This document shows positions 32,052-41,744 of a DNA stretch of 64,000 nucleotides, piece after piece. The stretch spans positions 1-64,000 of the forward strand of contig JANQMX010000026.1 in the NCBI GenBank assembly GCA_028279885.1. The letters run 5' to 3'. Below the pieces are notes generated by a model. The model saw only the letters and a list, made by a program, of their open reading frames with translations, had not been told where the DNA came from and did not search any database. The DNA is from Rhodovibrionaceae bacterium. GTDB lineage: Bacteria; Pseudomonadota; Alphaproteobacteria; Kiloniellales; DSM-21159. Each line of letters opens with the position of its first letter. The first letter of the stretch is position 1. The position numbers and the translations under genes are program-made.

Positions 32052-32091
32052 CTTCATAAAACCTTCAAGAAACTGCAACAGAGGCTATGCA
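32052..32091 (+). promoter_or_regulatory. Pho-box-like 11-base direct repeat with -10 element before ugpB
   Basis: CTTCATAAAAC (32052-32062) is immediately followed by CTTCAAGAAAC (32063-32073), an 11-base tandem repeat with the period of PhoB-binding Pho boxes. TATGCA at 32086-32091, 12 bases further on, could be the -10. PhoB sites commonly replace the -35, and ugp operons are classic Pho-regulon members. The repeats match the enteric CTGTCAT consensus only partly, so this is a candidate. Confidence 0.4.
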
Positions 32092-32135
32092 GGGTGCCGG
32101 GCCGAGTTCGCAAATCAACAAACAGGGATGTGATC

Positions 32136-33458
32136 ATGAAACTCAAACGTAGCGTCGCGTTCGCTGCGGCGTTTAGTGCGTCCACCATTATGGCCACGGC
32201 GGCCTTCGCGCAGACCGAAGTCCAGTGGTGGCACGCCATGGGCGGTGCGCTGGGCGAGAAGCTCAACAAAATCGCCGACGACTTCAACGCCACCCAAAGC
32301 GACTACAAGATCACGCCGGTCTACAAGGGCAACTACACCGAAACGCTGACGGCCGCGATCGCAGCGTTCCGTGCCCGGGAGAACCCGGCCATCGTCCAGG
32401 TCTTCGAAGTTGGCACCGCGACGATGATGGCTGCCGAAGGCGCCATCTATCCGGTCTACGAGCTGATGGCTGACGCCGGCGAGCCCTTCGATCCGGATGA
32501 CTATCTCGCTTCAGTCACCGGCTACTACACGGACACCGAGGGCAACATGCTCTCCATGCCGTTCAACTCTTCGACGCCGGTGCTCTACTACAACAAGGAC
32601 GTCTTCAAAAAGGCGGGCCTGGACCCGGAGGCGCCGCCGCAGACCTGGCCCGAGCTGGCCGAGGCGGCAAAGGCCATCATCGATTCCGGCGCGGCCACCT
32701 GTGGCTTCACCACCGGTTGGCAGTCCTGGGTGCAGCTCGAGAACTTCTCGGCCTTGCATGACGCCAGCTTCGCCAGCAAGGCGAACGGCTTCGGCGGCTT
32801 CGATACCGAGCTGGCCTTCAACTCGCCGCTGCACGTGACCCATGTGCAGTCGCTGGCCGACTGGAAGAAGGACGGCGTCTTCAAGTACGGCGGCCGTCGC
32901 TCGGACTCGGCGCCGCTGTTCTATTCCGGCGAGTGCGCCATGTACATGAATTCCTCGGCCGCCTATGCGGGCGTCAGCGCCAATGCCAAGGACTTCGAGT
33001 TCGGCGTCGGCATGCTGCCCTACTGGCCGCAGGTCGACGGCGCGCCGCAGAACTCGATCATCGGCGGTGCCACCCTCTGGGTGCTGCAGGGTCGTCCGGA
33101 GGACGAGTACAAGGGTGTGGCCAAGTTCTTCTCCTACCTCTCCAGCCCGGAAGTGCAGGCCTGGTGGCATCAAGCCACGGGCTATCTGCCGATCACCTCG
33201 GCGTCCTATGAGCTCAGCAAGAAGCAGGGCTTCTATGACGAGAACCCCGGCACGGACACCTCGATCAAGCAGATGACGCTCAATCCGCCGACCGACAACT
33301 CCAAGGGTCTCCGGCTCGGCAACTTCGTGCAGATCCGCGACATCATCAACGAAGAGCTCGAGACCGTCTGGGCCGGTGAGAAGACCGCCAAGGAAGCGCT
33401 CGACCGGGCCGTTGCCCGCGGCAACGACCTGCTGCGTGAGTTCGAGGCTGCCAACTAA
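32136..33458 (+). CDS. ugpB: sn-Glycerol-3-phosphate ABC transporter, binding protein UgpB
   Basis: Periplasmic solute-binding protein of 440 residues delivering glycerol-3-phosphate or its phosphodiesters to the UgpAEC importer. It has a signal peptide (about 1-26, cut near AFA/QTEV) and the UgpB segments VQWWHAMGGALGEKLNKIAD, MPFNSSTPVLYYNKDVFKKA and FYSGECAMYMNSSA. The ATG at 32136 has AGGGA seven bases upstream; the open frame extends to 32025 without homology. It is the first gene of ugpBAEC and sits behind a Pho-box-like repeat, suggesting induction by phosphate starvation. Confidence 0.94.
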   Translation: MKLKRSVAFAAAFSASTIMATAAFAQTEVQWWHAMGGALGEKLNKIADDFNATQSDYKITPVYKGNYTETLTAAIAAFRARENPAIVQVFEVGTATMMAAEGAIYPVYELMADAGEPFDPDDYLASVTGYYTDTEGNMLSMPFNSSTPVLYYNKDVFKKAGLDPEAPPQTWPELAEAAKAIIDSGAATCGFTTGWQSWVQLENFSALHDASFASKANGFGGFDTELAFNSPLHVTHVQSLADWKKDGVFKYGGRRSDSAPLFYSGECAMYMNSSAAYAGVSANAKDFEFGVGMLPYWPQVDGAPQNSIIGGATLWVLQGRPEDEYKGVAKFFSYLSSPEVQAWWHQATGYLPITSASYELSKKQGFYDENPGTDTSIKQMTLNPPTDNSKGLRLGNFVQIRDIINEELETVWAGEKTAKEALDRAVARGNDLLREFEAAN

Positions 33459-33514
33459 CGGCTAGCCGTTCGTTCGGCGTCGTGGGCATAGAGACCACGG
33501 CGCAGTCTTTGCCG

Positions 33515-33548
33515 GCCGGCACCCAGGACTTCCGTCTTGGGTGCCGGC
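33515..33548 (+). other. Large hairpin between ugpB and ugpA
   Basis: Arms 33515-33529 and 33534-33548 pair over 15 bases with one G-U wobble and close on a TTCC tetraloop. No T-run follows. In binding-protein-dependent importers such structures often protect the upstream binding-protein message or partly reduce downstream transcription, giving more UgpB than permease. That role is inferred from position and structure. Confidence 0.7.
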
Positions 33549-33576
33549 TGCGCGCTCAACATTAAAACCTCAGTCC

Positions 33577-34458
33577 ATGCAAAAGCGCGTTACCTTCCGG
33601 CATCTCACGCTGCCCTATCTTTTCATCCTGCCGCAGCTCGCCATCACAATCGTCTTCTTCATCTGGCCGGCGGGCGAGGCGATCTATCAGTCGCTCCTGA
33701 GGCAGGACGCCTTTGGGCTCAACACGCGCTTCGTCGGGTTCGAGAACTTCGAGCGGCTCTTCGCCGATCCGCTTTACATCGACACCCTGTGGCGCACGCT
33801 CGGCTTCAGCGTCAGCGTCACTCTGCTCTCTATGCTGAGCGCCCTGCTCTTCGCCGTGATGGCCGACCATGTCATCCGAGGCGCGACAACCTACAAGACC
33901 CTGCTGATCTGGCCCTACGCCGTGGCCCCCGCTATCGCCGGCGTGCTCTGGTGGTTCCTCTTCAACCCCTCGGTCGGCATCCTGGCCTATCTGCTGCAGG
34001 GCCTGGGCTACGACTGGAACCCCTTCCTCGACGGTGACGACGCCATGATCCTGGTGGTCATCGCCTCGGCCTGGAAGCAGGTCAGCTACAACTTCCTCTT
34101 CTTCCTGGCCGGCCTGCAGGCCATTCCGCGCTCACTGATCGAGGCCGCCGCGATCGACGGCGCCGGCCCGGTGAAACGTTTCTGGAGCATCGTCTTCCCG
34201 CTGCTCTCCCCCACCACCTTCTTCCTGCTGGTGGTCAACGTGGTCTACGCCTTCTTCGACACCTTCGGCACCATTCACGCGACCACCTCGGGCGGGCCCG
34301 GCCAGTCGACCACGACCTTGATCTACAAGGTCTTCAACGACGGCTTCATCGGCCTCAACTACGGCTCTTCGGCCGCCCAGTCGGTCGTCCTCATGATCAT
34401 CGTCATCGGGCTGACGGTTGTGCAGTTCCGCTACATCGAGCGGAGGGTCCATTACTGA
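33577..34458 (+). CDS. ugpA: sn-Glycerol-3-phosphate ABC transporter, permease UgpA
   Basis: Inner-membrane permease of 293 residues with six predicted helices (first around residues 12-35, [20 protein letters not shown]). The EAA loop that docks to the ATPase is at [20 protein letters not shown]. The ATG at 33577 gives the usual UgpA length and N-terminus; a GTG at 33541 would add 12 residues and lies inside the hairpin arm. No strong ribosome binding site is seen. Its stop overlaps the ugpE start by one base (TGATG). Confidence 0.93.
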   Translation: MQKRVTFRHLTLPYLFILPQLAITIVFFIWPAGEAIYQSLLRQDAFGLNTRFVGFENFERLFADPLYIDTLWRTLGFSVSVTLLSMLSALLFAVMADHVIRGATTYKTLLIWPYAVAPAIAGVLWWFLFNPSVGILAYLLQGLGYDWNPFLDGDDAMILVVIASAWKQVSYNFLFFLAGLQAIPRSLIEAAAIDGAGPVKRFWSIVFPLLSPTTFFLLVVNVVYAFFDTFGTIHATTSGGPGQSTTTLIYKVFNDGFIGLNYGSSAAQSVVLMIIVIGLTVVQFRYIERRVHY

Positions 34459-35306
34459 TGGTCGAGAACCGCCCCTTCTTCACCTTCGTCGCGCACTTCG
34501 TGCTGCTGCTCGGCGTCGCCATCGTGGTGCTGCCGCTTTGGCTCGCCTTCGTCGCCTCGACCCACGAGCCGAGCGCGCTGATCACCGGCCTGATGCCCCT
34601 CATTCCCGGCGACCGTCTGGTCGAGAACTATGAGCTCGTGCTGGGCGAGGGCGTGGCGGCCTCAGGCGCCATCCCCGTCTGGAAAATGCTGTTCAACAGC
34701 CTGGTGATGGCGCTCTGCATCGCCATCGGCAAGATCGCCATCTCGCTGATCTCGGCCTACGCCATCGTCTACTTCCGCTTCCCCTTCCGCACCTTCTGCT
34801 TCTGGATCATCTTCATCACCCTGATGCTGCCGGTGGAGGTGCGCATCGTGCCGACCTTCGAGGTCGTCTCCTCCCTCAACATGCTGAACAGCTTCGCCGG
34901 GCTGTCCGTGCCGCTCATCGCCTCGGCGACCGCGACCTTCCTGTTTCGCCAGTTCTTCCTCACCGTCCCGGACGAGCTGGTCGAAGCCGCCCGCATCGAC
35001 GGCGCCGGCCCCTGGCGCTTCTTCCAGGACATCCTGCTGCCGCTCAGCCGCACCAACATCGCGGCGCTGTTCGTCATCCTCTTCATCTACGGATGGAACC
35101 AGTATCTCTGGCCGCTCTTGATCACCACCGACCAGAGCTTCACCACCATCGTCATGGGCATCCAGCGCATGGTGACGGTGGCCGATGCCGAGCCGCAGTG
35201 GCACGTGGTGATGGCAACGGCGGTGCTGGCGGTGCTGCCACCGCTCGCCGTCGTGCTCGGCATGCAGCGCCTCTTCGTCAAAGGCCTCGTGGAAACGGAA
35301 AAGTAG
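34458..35306 (+). CDS. ugpE: sn-Glycerol-3-phosphate ABC transporter, permease UgpE
   Basis: Second inner-membrane permease, 282 residues, the standard UgpE length. It has six hydrophobic helices, the LMLPVEVRIVPTFEVVSSLN segment typical of MalG/UgpE proteins and the EAA loop VEAARIDGAGPWRFFQDILL. It overlaps ugpA by one base, so the two membrane subunits should be translated in equal amounts, and is followed by ugpC after six bases. Confidence 0.95.
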   Translation: MVENRPFFTFVAHFVLLLGVAIVVLPLWLAFVASTHEPSALITGLMPLIPGDRLVENYELVLGEGVAASGAIPVWKMLFNSLVMALCIAIGKIAISLISAYAIVYFRFPFRTFCFWIIFITLMLPVEVRIVPTFEVVSSLNMLNSFAGLSVPLIASATATFLFRQFFLTVPDELVEAARIDGAGPWRFFQDILLPLSRTNIAALFVILFIYGWNQYLWPLLITTDQSFTTIVMGIQRMVTVADAEPQWHVVMATAVLAVLPPLAVVLGMQRLFVKGLVETEK

Positions 35307-35312
35307 GGACCC

Positions 35313-36440
<1,128 letters not shown>

Positions 36441-36455
36441 AGCCGCGATCGTGGT

Positions 36456-36488
36456 GCGTGAACGATGCCCGAATGCGCATCGTTACGC
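36456..36488 (+). terminator. Hairpin after ugpC, probable transcript end
   Basis: Arms 36456-36468 and 36477-36488 pair over 12 bases with one bulged G around an 8-base loop, 15 bases after the ugpC stop. No T-run follows, so this may mark a factor-dependent end or protect the 3' end rather than be an intrinsic terminator. Confidence 0.5.
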
Positions 36489-36670
36489 GGTGCGCTGGAA
36501 TCACACAAAACCCCGCGTACATTAAGCTTTCTTGAAGTGTGAAGCCACTAATCTACCGGAATGCGTGTGGGAATAATCCATTCTGTCATCCGAGAAGTGT
36601 CCCGCCTTCAATTTGCCAAGACCCAGGCAAAGCGGCGGACGCCTTGTCGCTTTGCGTAACGGGCGATCCC

Positions 36671-38818
36671 GTGACTTCGTTTTTGAACGCCAAACTGTCG
36701 CGGCTCTCCGTCCGGTCTCGGATCTTCTATCTGAGTGGCTTTCTTCTGCTGTTGATCGCCGTCAATGGCGGGACGGGTTTCTGGACCATCCAGCACAGTG
36801 GCGAGCAGCTGCGGGAGGTTCAAGAACGGCAAATGCCGGCCATCTCCCGCTTCACTACGCTGATGCTGATGCAAACGAAAGAAGCCGCAGCATTTGGTGC
36901 TGCACGGCGCGCCGGAGCAACGATTGGGCAGTTGCCGGGATCAGAGAAATCCTTCGAAAGCGCCAAGCTCGAATTCGAAACGCTCGCTGAAATCATAAGC
37001 GACATGCTCGTCGTGTCCGAGTTGCAGTTTGGTGTCTTAGCAGACCAGAGCCAAAACCAGGAGCAGCAGAAGGTCTATGAGTCGCTGCGCCAGCGAACTG
37101 GAGAGATCCGGGTACATCATGACGTCTACGTCGAGCGTGCTACGGAGAAACTCCAAGTTCTGAAAGAAGGCCGCCTCTTGGAGGCCACATCCTTGGATGA
37201 GCAGGTCAAGGAGCACCAGGAAGCTATCGCGCATGACGTCGCCCATACCCAGCGTGAAATGAAGACACTGCTGCAAAGCACCATTTCATCAACGCGGGAA
37301 CAGGCCGTCGACGGATTGACCGTGATGATGGCGACGGCACTTTTCGGCGTCGCGATGGGCACGGCGATGAGCCTGACGATTGCCGGCTCCGTTACCGGGC
37401 CGCTGCTTCGTGCGGTGAAGACCGTTCAAGCGATGACGGCCGGAAAGACCGACGCGGCGCTGGTGCCCGAGAGCGACGATGAGATTGGCGTGCTCTGCCG
37501 CGCAGTGGCCGACTATCGCCAAAGAACCTTGGATGCCAATCGCGCCGCCAACGACGCTGCAGATGTTGCCAACCGTTATCGCCAAAACGCCGAGCGTGCG
37601 CTGGAAGCCACACGTTCTCAGGAAGCGCTTCTCTCTAGCATGGCGGAGGTGGCGCAGGTTGGCGGCTGGGAGCTCGACCTGCGATCGATGCGGCTGCTTT
37701 GGAGCAGCCAGACCAAAGCGATACACGGAGTCGACGACGATTACGAACCAAACGTCGAAGCGGCCATCGATTTCTACCGCCCTGATTCTCGGGCCATTAT
37801 CGAGACGGCGGTAGAACTGGGTGTCAAGACAGGTGAGGGTTGGGACCTAGAGTTACCCATCATCACCGCCAAAGGCAGAGAGATTTGGCTACGGGCCGTT
37901 GGCAAGCCGCTGATGCAAGATGGTGTCACCACCAAGCTGGTCGGCGCTGTCCAGAACGTCACCGACCAACGTGCCGAGCGGGAAGAGCTCGCCGCGCATC
38001 GCGATCGCCTCCAAGAACTCGTGGACGCCGCCACGGCCGACCTCAAGACCAAGGCTGAGAAGCTTCAGCAGGCTCTATCGAAAGAGAAGGAGCTGAGTGA
38101 AATGCAACGGCAATTCGTTGCCACGGCTTCGCATGAGTTCAGGACACCGCTTGCGATCATCGACAGCACCGTCCAGCGACTGGTGCGCAAAAAGGAGCGA
38201 CTGTCATCTGAAGAACTGGAGGAGCGCGCCCGCACCGTCCGCGAGGCGGTGGCCACCATGACGAATCTGATGGAAACGACCTTGGATGCGGCCCGCATGG
38301 ATGCTGGTCAAATCAAGATCGTGCCCACCGATGTCGATTTGGGCCAGCTTCTGTCCGCGGTCTGCGATCGCCATCGCGAACTGAACAAGGACGCCCACAT
38401 TCGGGTCGAGCTCGGCTCCCTTCCCGAGACGGTCAAAGCCGACCGCGGCGCCTTGGAGCATGTCTTCGAGAACCTGGTATCGAATGCGGTCAAATACTCC
38501 GCCGGTACGCCCGAGGTGACAATCCTCGCCAGGTGCGATGGGAATGATGTGCTCGTCGAGGTGCGCGACAAAGGCATCGGTATCGACGAAGAAGACCTGC
38601 CGCAGATGTTCGAGCGTTTCTTCCGAGCCAAGTCCGCTATCGGAGTAAGCGGTACGGGTATTGGACTAAACTTGGCCAAAGCGCTCCTAGAACTGCACGG
38701 CGGCGCCATCAGCGTGCAAAGCCAACGAGGCGTGGGCAGCTCATTCTTTGTTCGTCTGCCTATTCAAGACGTTTGGCCCACCAGTGTCGGGGAAACCAGG
38801 GGAAGCATCGCGGCTTAA
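36671..38818 (+). CDS. Membrane sensor histidine kinase with PAS domain
   Basis: A 715-residue kinase that should pass phosphate to the adjacent response regulator. In order: first membrane helix (about 15-37), a periplasmic helical sensor region (about 38-215), second helix (about 217-240), a HAMP-like linker, a PAS domain (about 315-435), a coiled coil, HisKA with H488 in ATASHEFRTPLA, and HATPase with N-box ENLVSNAVKYS, DKGIGID and GTGIGLNLAKALLELHGG. The start is uncertain: the frame opens at a GTG at 36539, but the GTG at 36671 is preferred because residues after it begin the hydrophobic sensor layout. The signal sensed is not known. Position next to ugpBAEC does not prove a link. Confidence 0.9.
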   Translation: MTSFLNAKLSRLSVRSRIFYLSGFLLLLIAVNGGTGFWTIQHSGEQLREVQERQMPAISRFTTLMLMQTKEAAAFGAARRAGATIGQLPGSEKSFESAKLEFETLAEIISDMLVVSELQFGVLADQSQNQEQQKVYESLRQRTGEIRVHHDVYVERATEKLQVLKEGRLLEATSLDEQVKEHQEAIAHDVAHTQREMKTLLQSTISSTREQAVDGLTVMMATALFGVAMGTAMSLTIAGSVTGPLLRAVKTVQAMTAGKTDAALVPESDDEIGVLCRAVADYRQRTLDANRAANDAADVANRYRQNAERALEATRSQEALLSSMAEVAQVGGWELDLRSMRLLWSSQTKAIHGVDDDYEPNVEAAIDFYRPDSRAIIETAVELGVKTGEGWDLELPIITAKGREIWLRAVGKPLMQDGVTTKLVGAVQNVTDQRAEREELAAHRDRLQELVDAATADLKTKAEKLQQALSKEKELSEMQRQFVATASHEFRTPLAIIDSTVQRLVRKKERLSSEELEERARTVREAVATMTNLMETTLDAARMDAGQIKIVPTDVDLGQLLSAVCDRHRELNKDAHIRVELGSLPETVKADRGALEHVFENLVSNAVKYSAGTPEVTILARCDGNDVLVEVRDKGIGIDEEDLPQMFERFFRAKSAIGVSGTGIGLNLAKALLELHGGAISVQSQRGVGSSFFVRLPIQDVWPTSVGETRGSIAA

Positions 38819-38848
38819 CAAATCAGCAACGTTCGGGAGTTGAGAACC

Positions 38849-39328
38849 ATGACCACTATTCTATGCATCGAAGACGACATACACCTGCTCGAGGACCTGT
38901 CCGAGGAACTTTCAGAAGCCGGCTATCGCGTCGAACAAGCGCGCAACGGCCAAGACGGCCTGGATAAGATACGAAGCTGTCATCCGGACCTGGTGATCAG
39001 CGATATCTCCATGCCTGGCATGGATGGTTATGACGTGCTGAAAGCAGTTCGGGGAGAAGGCAAACAGTACGCGCAGATGCCGTTCATTTTCCTCTCAGCC
39101 CTCGCGGCGCGAGATGAGCGGCTCAAGGGACTCGATGCGGGTGCCGACGAATACCTGACGAAGCCGGTCGACTTCGACGTGCTGATCTCCAAGGTTCAGT
39201 CGATCTTGCGGATGAACGAGCGCATCAAGCGCGACTACGAGGAAGACGCCGCGCGGCTGCTGGAGAGGCACCAAGACACCTATGTTCGAAACACCAAAGG
39301 ACCGGACGACGATCTGGTTCTGAGCTGA
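38849..39328 (+). CDS. Single-domain response regulator (CheY-like)
   Basis: A 159-residue receiver protein. The acidic pocket is IEDD near the N-terminus, the phosphoacceptor is D52 in VISDISMPGMDGYD, and the conserved Ser and Lys are in FLSALAARD and YLTKPVDF. After the receiver (about 1-122) an about 35-residue charged tail follows with no DNA-binding output domain, so it probably acts by protein contact or in a phosphorelay. It starts at the ATG with GGGAG upstream, 30 bases after the histidine kinase, and the two almost certainly form a pair. Confidence 0.92.
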   Translation: MTTILCIEDDIHLLEDLSEELSEAGYRVEQARNGQDGLDKIRSCHPDLVISDISMPGMDGYDVLKAVRGEGKQYAQMPFIFLSALAARDERLKGLDAGADEYLTKPVDFDVLISKVQSILRMNERIKRDYEEDAARLLERHQDTYVRNTKGPDDDLVLS

Positions 39329-39427
39329 TTGGACCCCGCTTCGCGTTCCACGACAGTGTGGCCGCCGGGGCGTATCGTGCTAGCGTCCCCTATCGACTCA
39401 GCCTCTGCAGCCTGAAGAGGAAAGCCT

Positions 39428-39862
39428 TTGGTGGTCACTGGTGCTGCTCAGCTTGTAGAGCGCTTCTATCACCAGCTTTGGAATCGGGCCGACGAGGCCG
39501 TGGCACGGGAGATCCTGCATCCCGAGTTTCGCTTCCGCGCCTCGCTGGGGCCGGAACGGCTTGGGCCGGAGGGTTTCATTGCCTACATGCGCTCGGTTCA
39601 CGCGGCGCTGGCCGACTACCGCTGCGAGATCGAAGAACTTCTGACGATCGAGCACGAAGCCGTAGCCAAGGTGCGTTTCGTCGGCCGCCACCAGGCGCCC
39701 TTCTTTGGTGTCGAGGCGACCGGCCGGGAGATTGAATGGGCCGGCGCCGCCTTCTTCAAGACCGACGGAGAACGGATCACGGAACTCTGGGTGTTAGGCG
39801 ACATCGATGCGGTCAAGCGCCAGCTCGGTGCAGCAGCAGAGCAGGGATTCGAGTCGGAATAG
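39428..39862 (+). CDS. SnoaL-like / NTF2-superfamily protein
   Basis: A 144-residue protein with the SnoaL-like ester-cyclase pattern: LVERFYHQLWNRADEAVAREI, HPEFRFRASLG and KVRFVGRHQAPFFGVEATGR. Such proteins form a cone-shaped NTF2 pocket that binds small hydrophobic molecules; catalysis is not assured. The start is TTG at 39428 or the next codon GTG at 39431; AGAGGA upstream suits either. No neighbour names a pathway. Confidence 0.8.
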   Translation: MVVTGAAQLVERFYHQLWNRADEAVAREILHPEFRFRASLGPERLGPEGFIAYMRSVHAALADYRCEIEELLTIEHEAVAKVRFVGRHQAPFFGVEATGREIEWAGAAFFKTDGERITELWVLGDIDAVKRQLGAAAEQGFESE

Positions 39863-39914
39863 CACCACGAAGGAGTTATTGAATGGGCATGTTAGCAAGT
39901 ACGGATAGCAACCG

Positions 39915-41045
39915 ATGCGAAAGACATGCCCCCGCGCGCTGCGCGGCGCCCTCGCCCTGCTTGCGCCACTGTACTTGGCCGCCGGCGTGAGCGCCTCCGC
40001 TGGCGAGCCTGCTGAACACTGGCCGACGGCGAGCCTGGCCGAGGCTGGCTTCTCTGAAGACCTGGGCGAGAAGATCGATGCCGGCGTCGCTGACGGCCGC
40101 TTCGCCGGTCTCCACGCCGTCCTGCTGGTCCGCCACGGAAAGCTGGTGCTGGAGCGTTACTACGAAGGCGAAGATGAGGTTCGGGGCCGACCGCGCGGTA
40201 CAGTCGACTTCGGCCCCGAAGACCTGCACGATCTACGCTCCGTCACCAAGAGCATTGTCGGCCTGCTCTATGGCATTGCCCTGGCCGAAGGCAGCGTGCC
40301 CGACCTCGACACGCCACTCCTCAGCGCTTTCCCCGAGTACGACGACTTGCCGGATGACCCGCAACGGCAGCGTATGACCGTCGCCCATGCGCTCTCCATG
40401 CAGCTCGGCACGGAATGGGACGAAAGCCTCTCCTATGCCGACCCGCGCAACAGCGAGATCGCCATGGACCGCGCTCCGGACCGCTATCGCTACGTACTCG
40501 ACCAGCCGATGGTCACCGAGCCCGGTACGCGCTGGATCTATAACGGCGGCGCCACGGCCGTCCTCGCCCGCCTGATCGAAAAAGGGACGGGCAAACCGCT
40601 CGCAGACTACGCCAAGGAAAAGCTCTTCACCCCCCTCGGCATCGCGACCTATCAGTGGATGACGGATCGCAACGGCGCCTACATCGCTGCATCCGGCCTG
40701 CGCCTCCGGCCCCGCGGCCTGGCCCGCATCGGCCAGTTGGTGCTGAACGGTGGACGCTGGGAGGGCCGGCAGGTGGTGCCGGAGGAGTGGCTGGTCAGTT
40801 CCTTCCAGACTCGGGCCGACGTCGACCGGGACGTCGACTATGGCTACCATTGGTGGTTGGGTAAGAACAACAACGACAGAAAACGGTGGGTCGGTGCCTT
40901 CGGCAACGGCGGCCAGCGGCTCCAGATCATGCCGCGCGGCAACATGCTGATGGTCGTGACGGCCGGGAACTACAATCAGCCCGATGCCTGGAAGGTGCCG
41001 GTCGGCGTACTGCTGGATGCCGTGCTGCCGAGCATCGAGCGTTAG
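39915..41045 (+). CDS. Class C beta-lactamase-fold serine hydrolase
   Basis: A 376-residue exported hydrolase with a signal peptide (about 1-30, ending VSASAG). The nucleophile motif is S109-V-T-K112, and Y209-N210-G-G replaces the more familiar Tyr-x-Asn, as in many serine hydrolases of this group. A GNGGQ segment near residue 332 takes the place of the KTG box. It is more likely an esterase or peptidase than an antibiotic-resistance enzyme, because bulk sequence does not resemble AmpC. It stands between a SnoaL-like gene and a SOUL gene on the same strand. Confidence 0.88.
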   Translation: MRKTCPRALRGALALLAPLYLAAGVSASAGEPAEHWPTASLAEAGFSEDLGEKIDAGVADGRFAGLHAVLLVRHGKLVLERYYEGEDEVRGRPRGTVDFGPEDLHDLRSVTKSIVGLLYGIALAEGSVPDLDTPLLSAFPEYDDLPDDPQRQRMTVAHALSMQLGTEWDESLSYADPRNSEIAMDRAPDRYRYVLDQPMVTEPGTRWIYNGGATAVLARLIEKGTGKPLADYAKEKLFTPLGIATYQWMTDRNGAYIAASGLRLRPRGLARIGQLVLNGGRWEGRQVVPEEWLVSSFQTRADVDRDVDYGYHWWLGKNNNDRKRWVGAFGNGGQRLQIMPRGNMLMVVTAGNYNQPDAWKVPVGVLLDAVLPSIER

Positions 41046-41141
41046 CGACGGACCTCACACTCGACGTAATCCGTTGCCAGCGTCTGCTCGTAGGCTCATT
41101 TGAATACAGACAATGTCTGCGGGAAAGGCCCAGCAAAGCTC

Positions 41142-41744
41142 ATGAAGCTATTTTTCGTGATACTGGCCGCCGTCATCGGCATCGCCATCGTCGGCTACCT
41201 CGGCTATGTTTGGTACGTGAACGATGTCGAACAGCCGGAGTATGGCGCCGTCGTCCAGGACGGCGACTTCGAGATCCGCGACTATCCGCCTATGGTGATG
41301 GCCGAGGTCACCAGTAGCGGCGACCGCCGCGACGCCGTCAGCAAGGGCTTCCGTCCGCTCGCGTCCTACATCTTCGCCTCCGAGCGGGAAGGCGATAAAA
41401 TCGCCATGACCGCCCCGGTGACCCAGACACCGGAGGCGGACGGGGCGAAAACTTGGTCGGTCCGCTTCATCATGCCCTCGGAATACAGCCTGGATACGCT
41501 GCCCAAGCCCGCCGGTGCCGAGGTGCGCCTGGTCGAGGCGCCGGCCCAGCGTCGTGCCGCCGTCCGCTTCAGCGGGCACGCGACTGACGAGTCACTTGCC
41601 GAGCAAGAGGCACGCCTGCGCGGCTGGCTGCAGGCGCGAGGCATCGAGCCTTCGGGTCCACCGACCTTCGCCTATTACAACGCCCCCTTCACCCCGGGCT
41701 TCCTTCGCCGCAACGAGGTGCTGTTCGACGTGCCGAACAGCTAA
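41142..41744 (+). CDS. SOUL-family heme-binding-like protein, membrane anchored
   Basis: A 200-residue protein with one N-terminal membrane helix (about 2-25) and a SOUL/HBP domain (about 35-200). Family segments are FEIRDYPPMVMAEV, GFRPLASYIFA, KIAMTAPVTQTPE, VRFIMPSEYSLDTLPKP and YYNAPFTPGFLRRNEV. Some SOUL proteins bind heme or porphyrin; the binding residue here is not certain. The ATG at 41142 places the helix at the start; the frame opens at a TTG at 41100. It converges with the racemase-like gene through a CTAA stop overlap. Confidence 0.9.
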   Translation: MKLFFVILAAVIGIAIVGYLGYVWYVNDVEQPEYGAVVQDGDFEIRDYPPMVMAEVTSSGDRRDAVSKGFRPLASYIFASEREGDKIAMTAPVTQTPEADGAKTWSVRFIMPSEYSLDTLPKPAGAEVRLVEAPAQRRAAVRFSGHATDESLAEQEARLRGWLQARGIEPSGPPTFAYYNAPFTPGFLRRNEVLFDVPNS

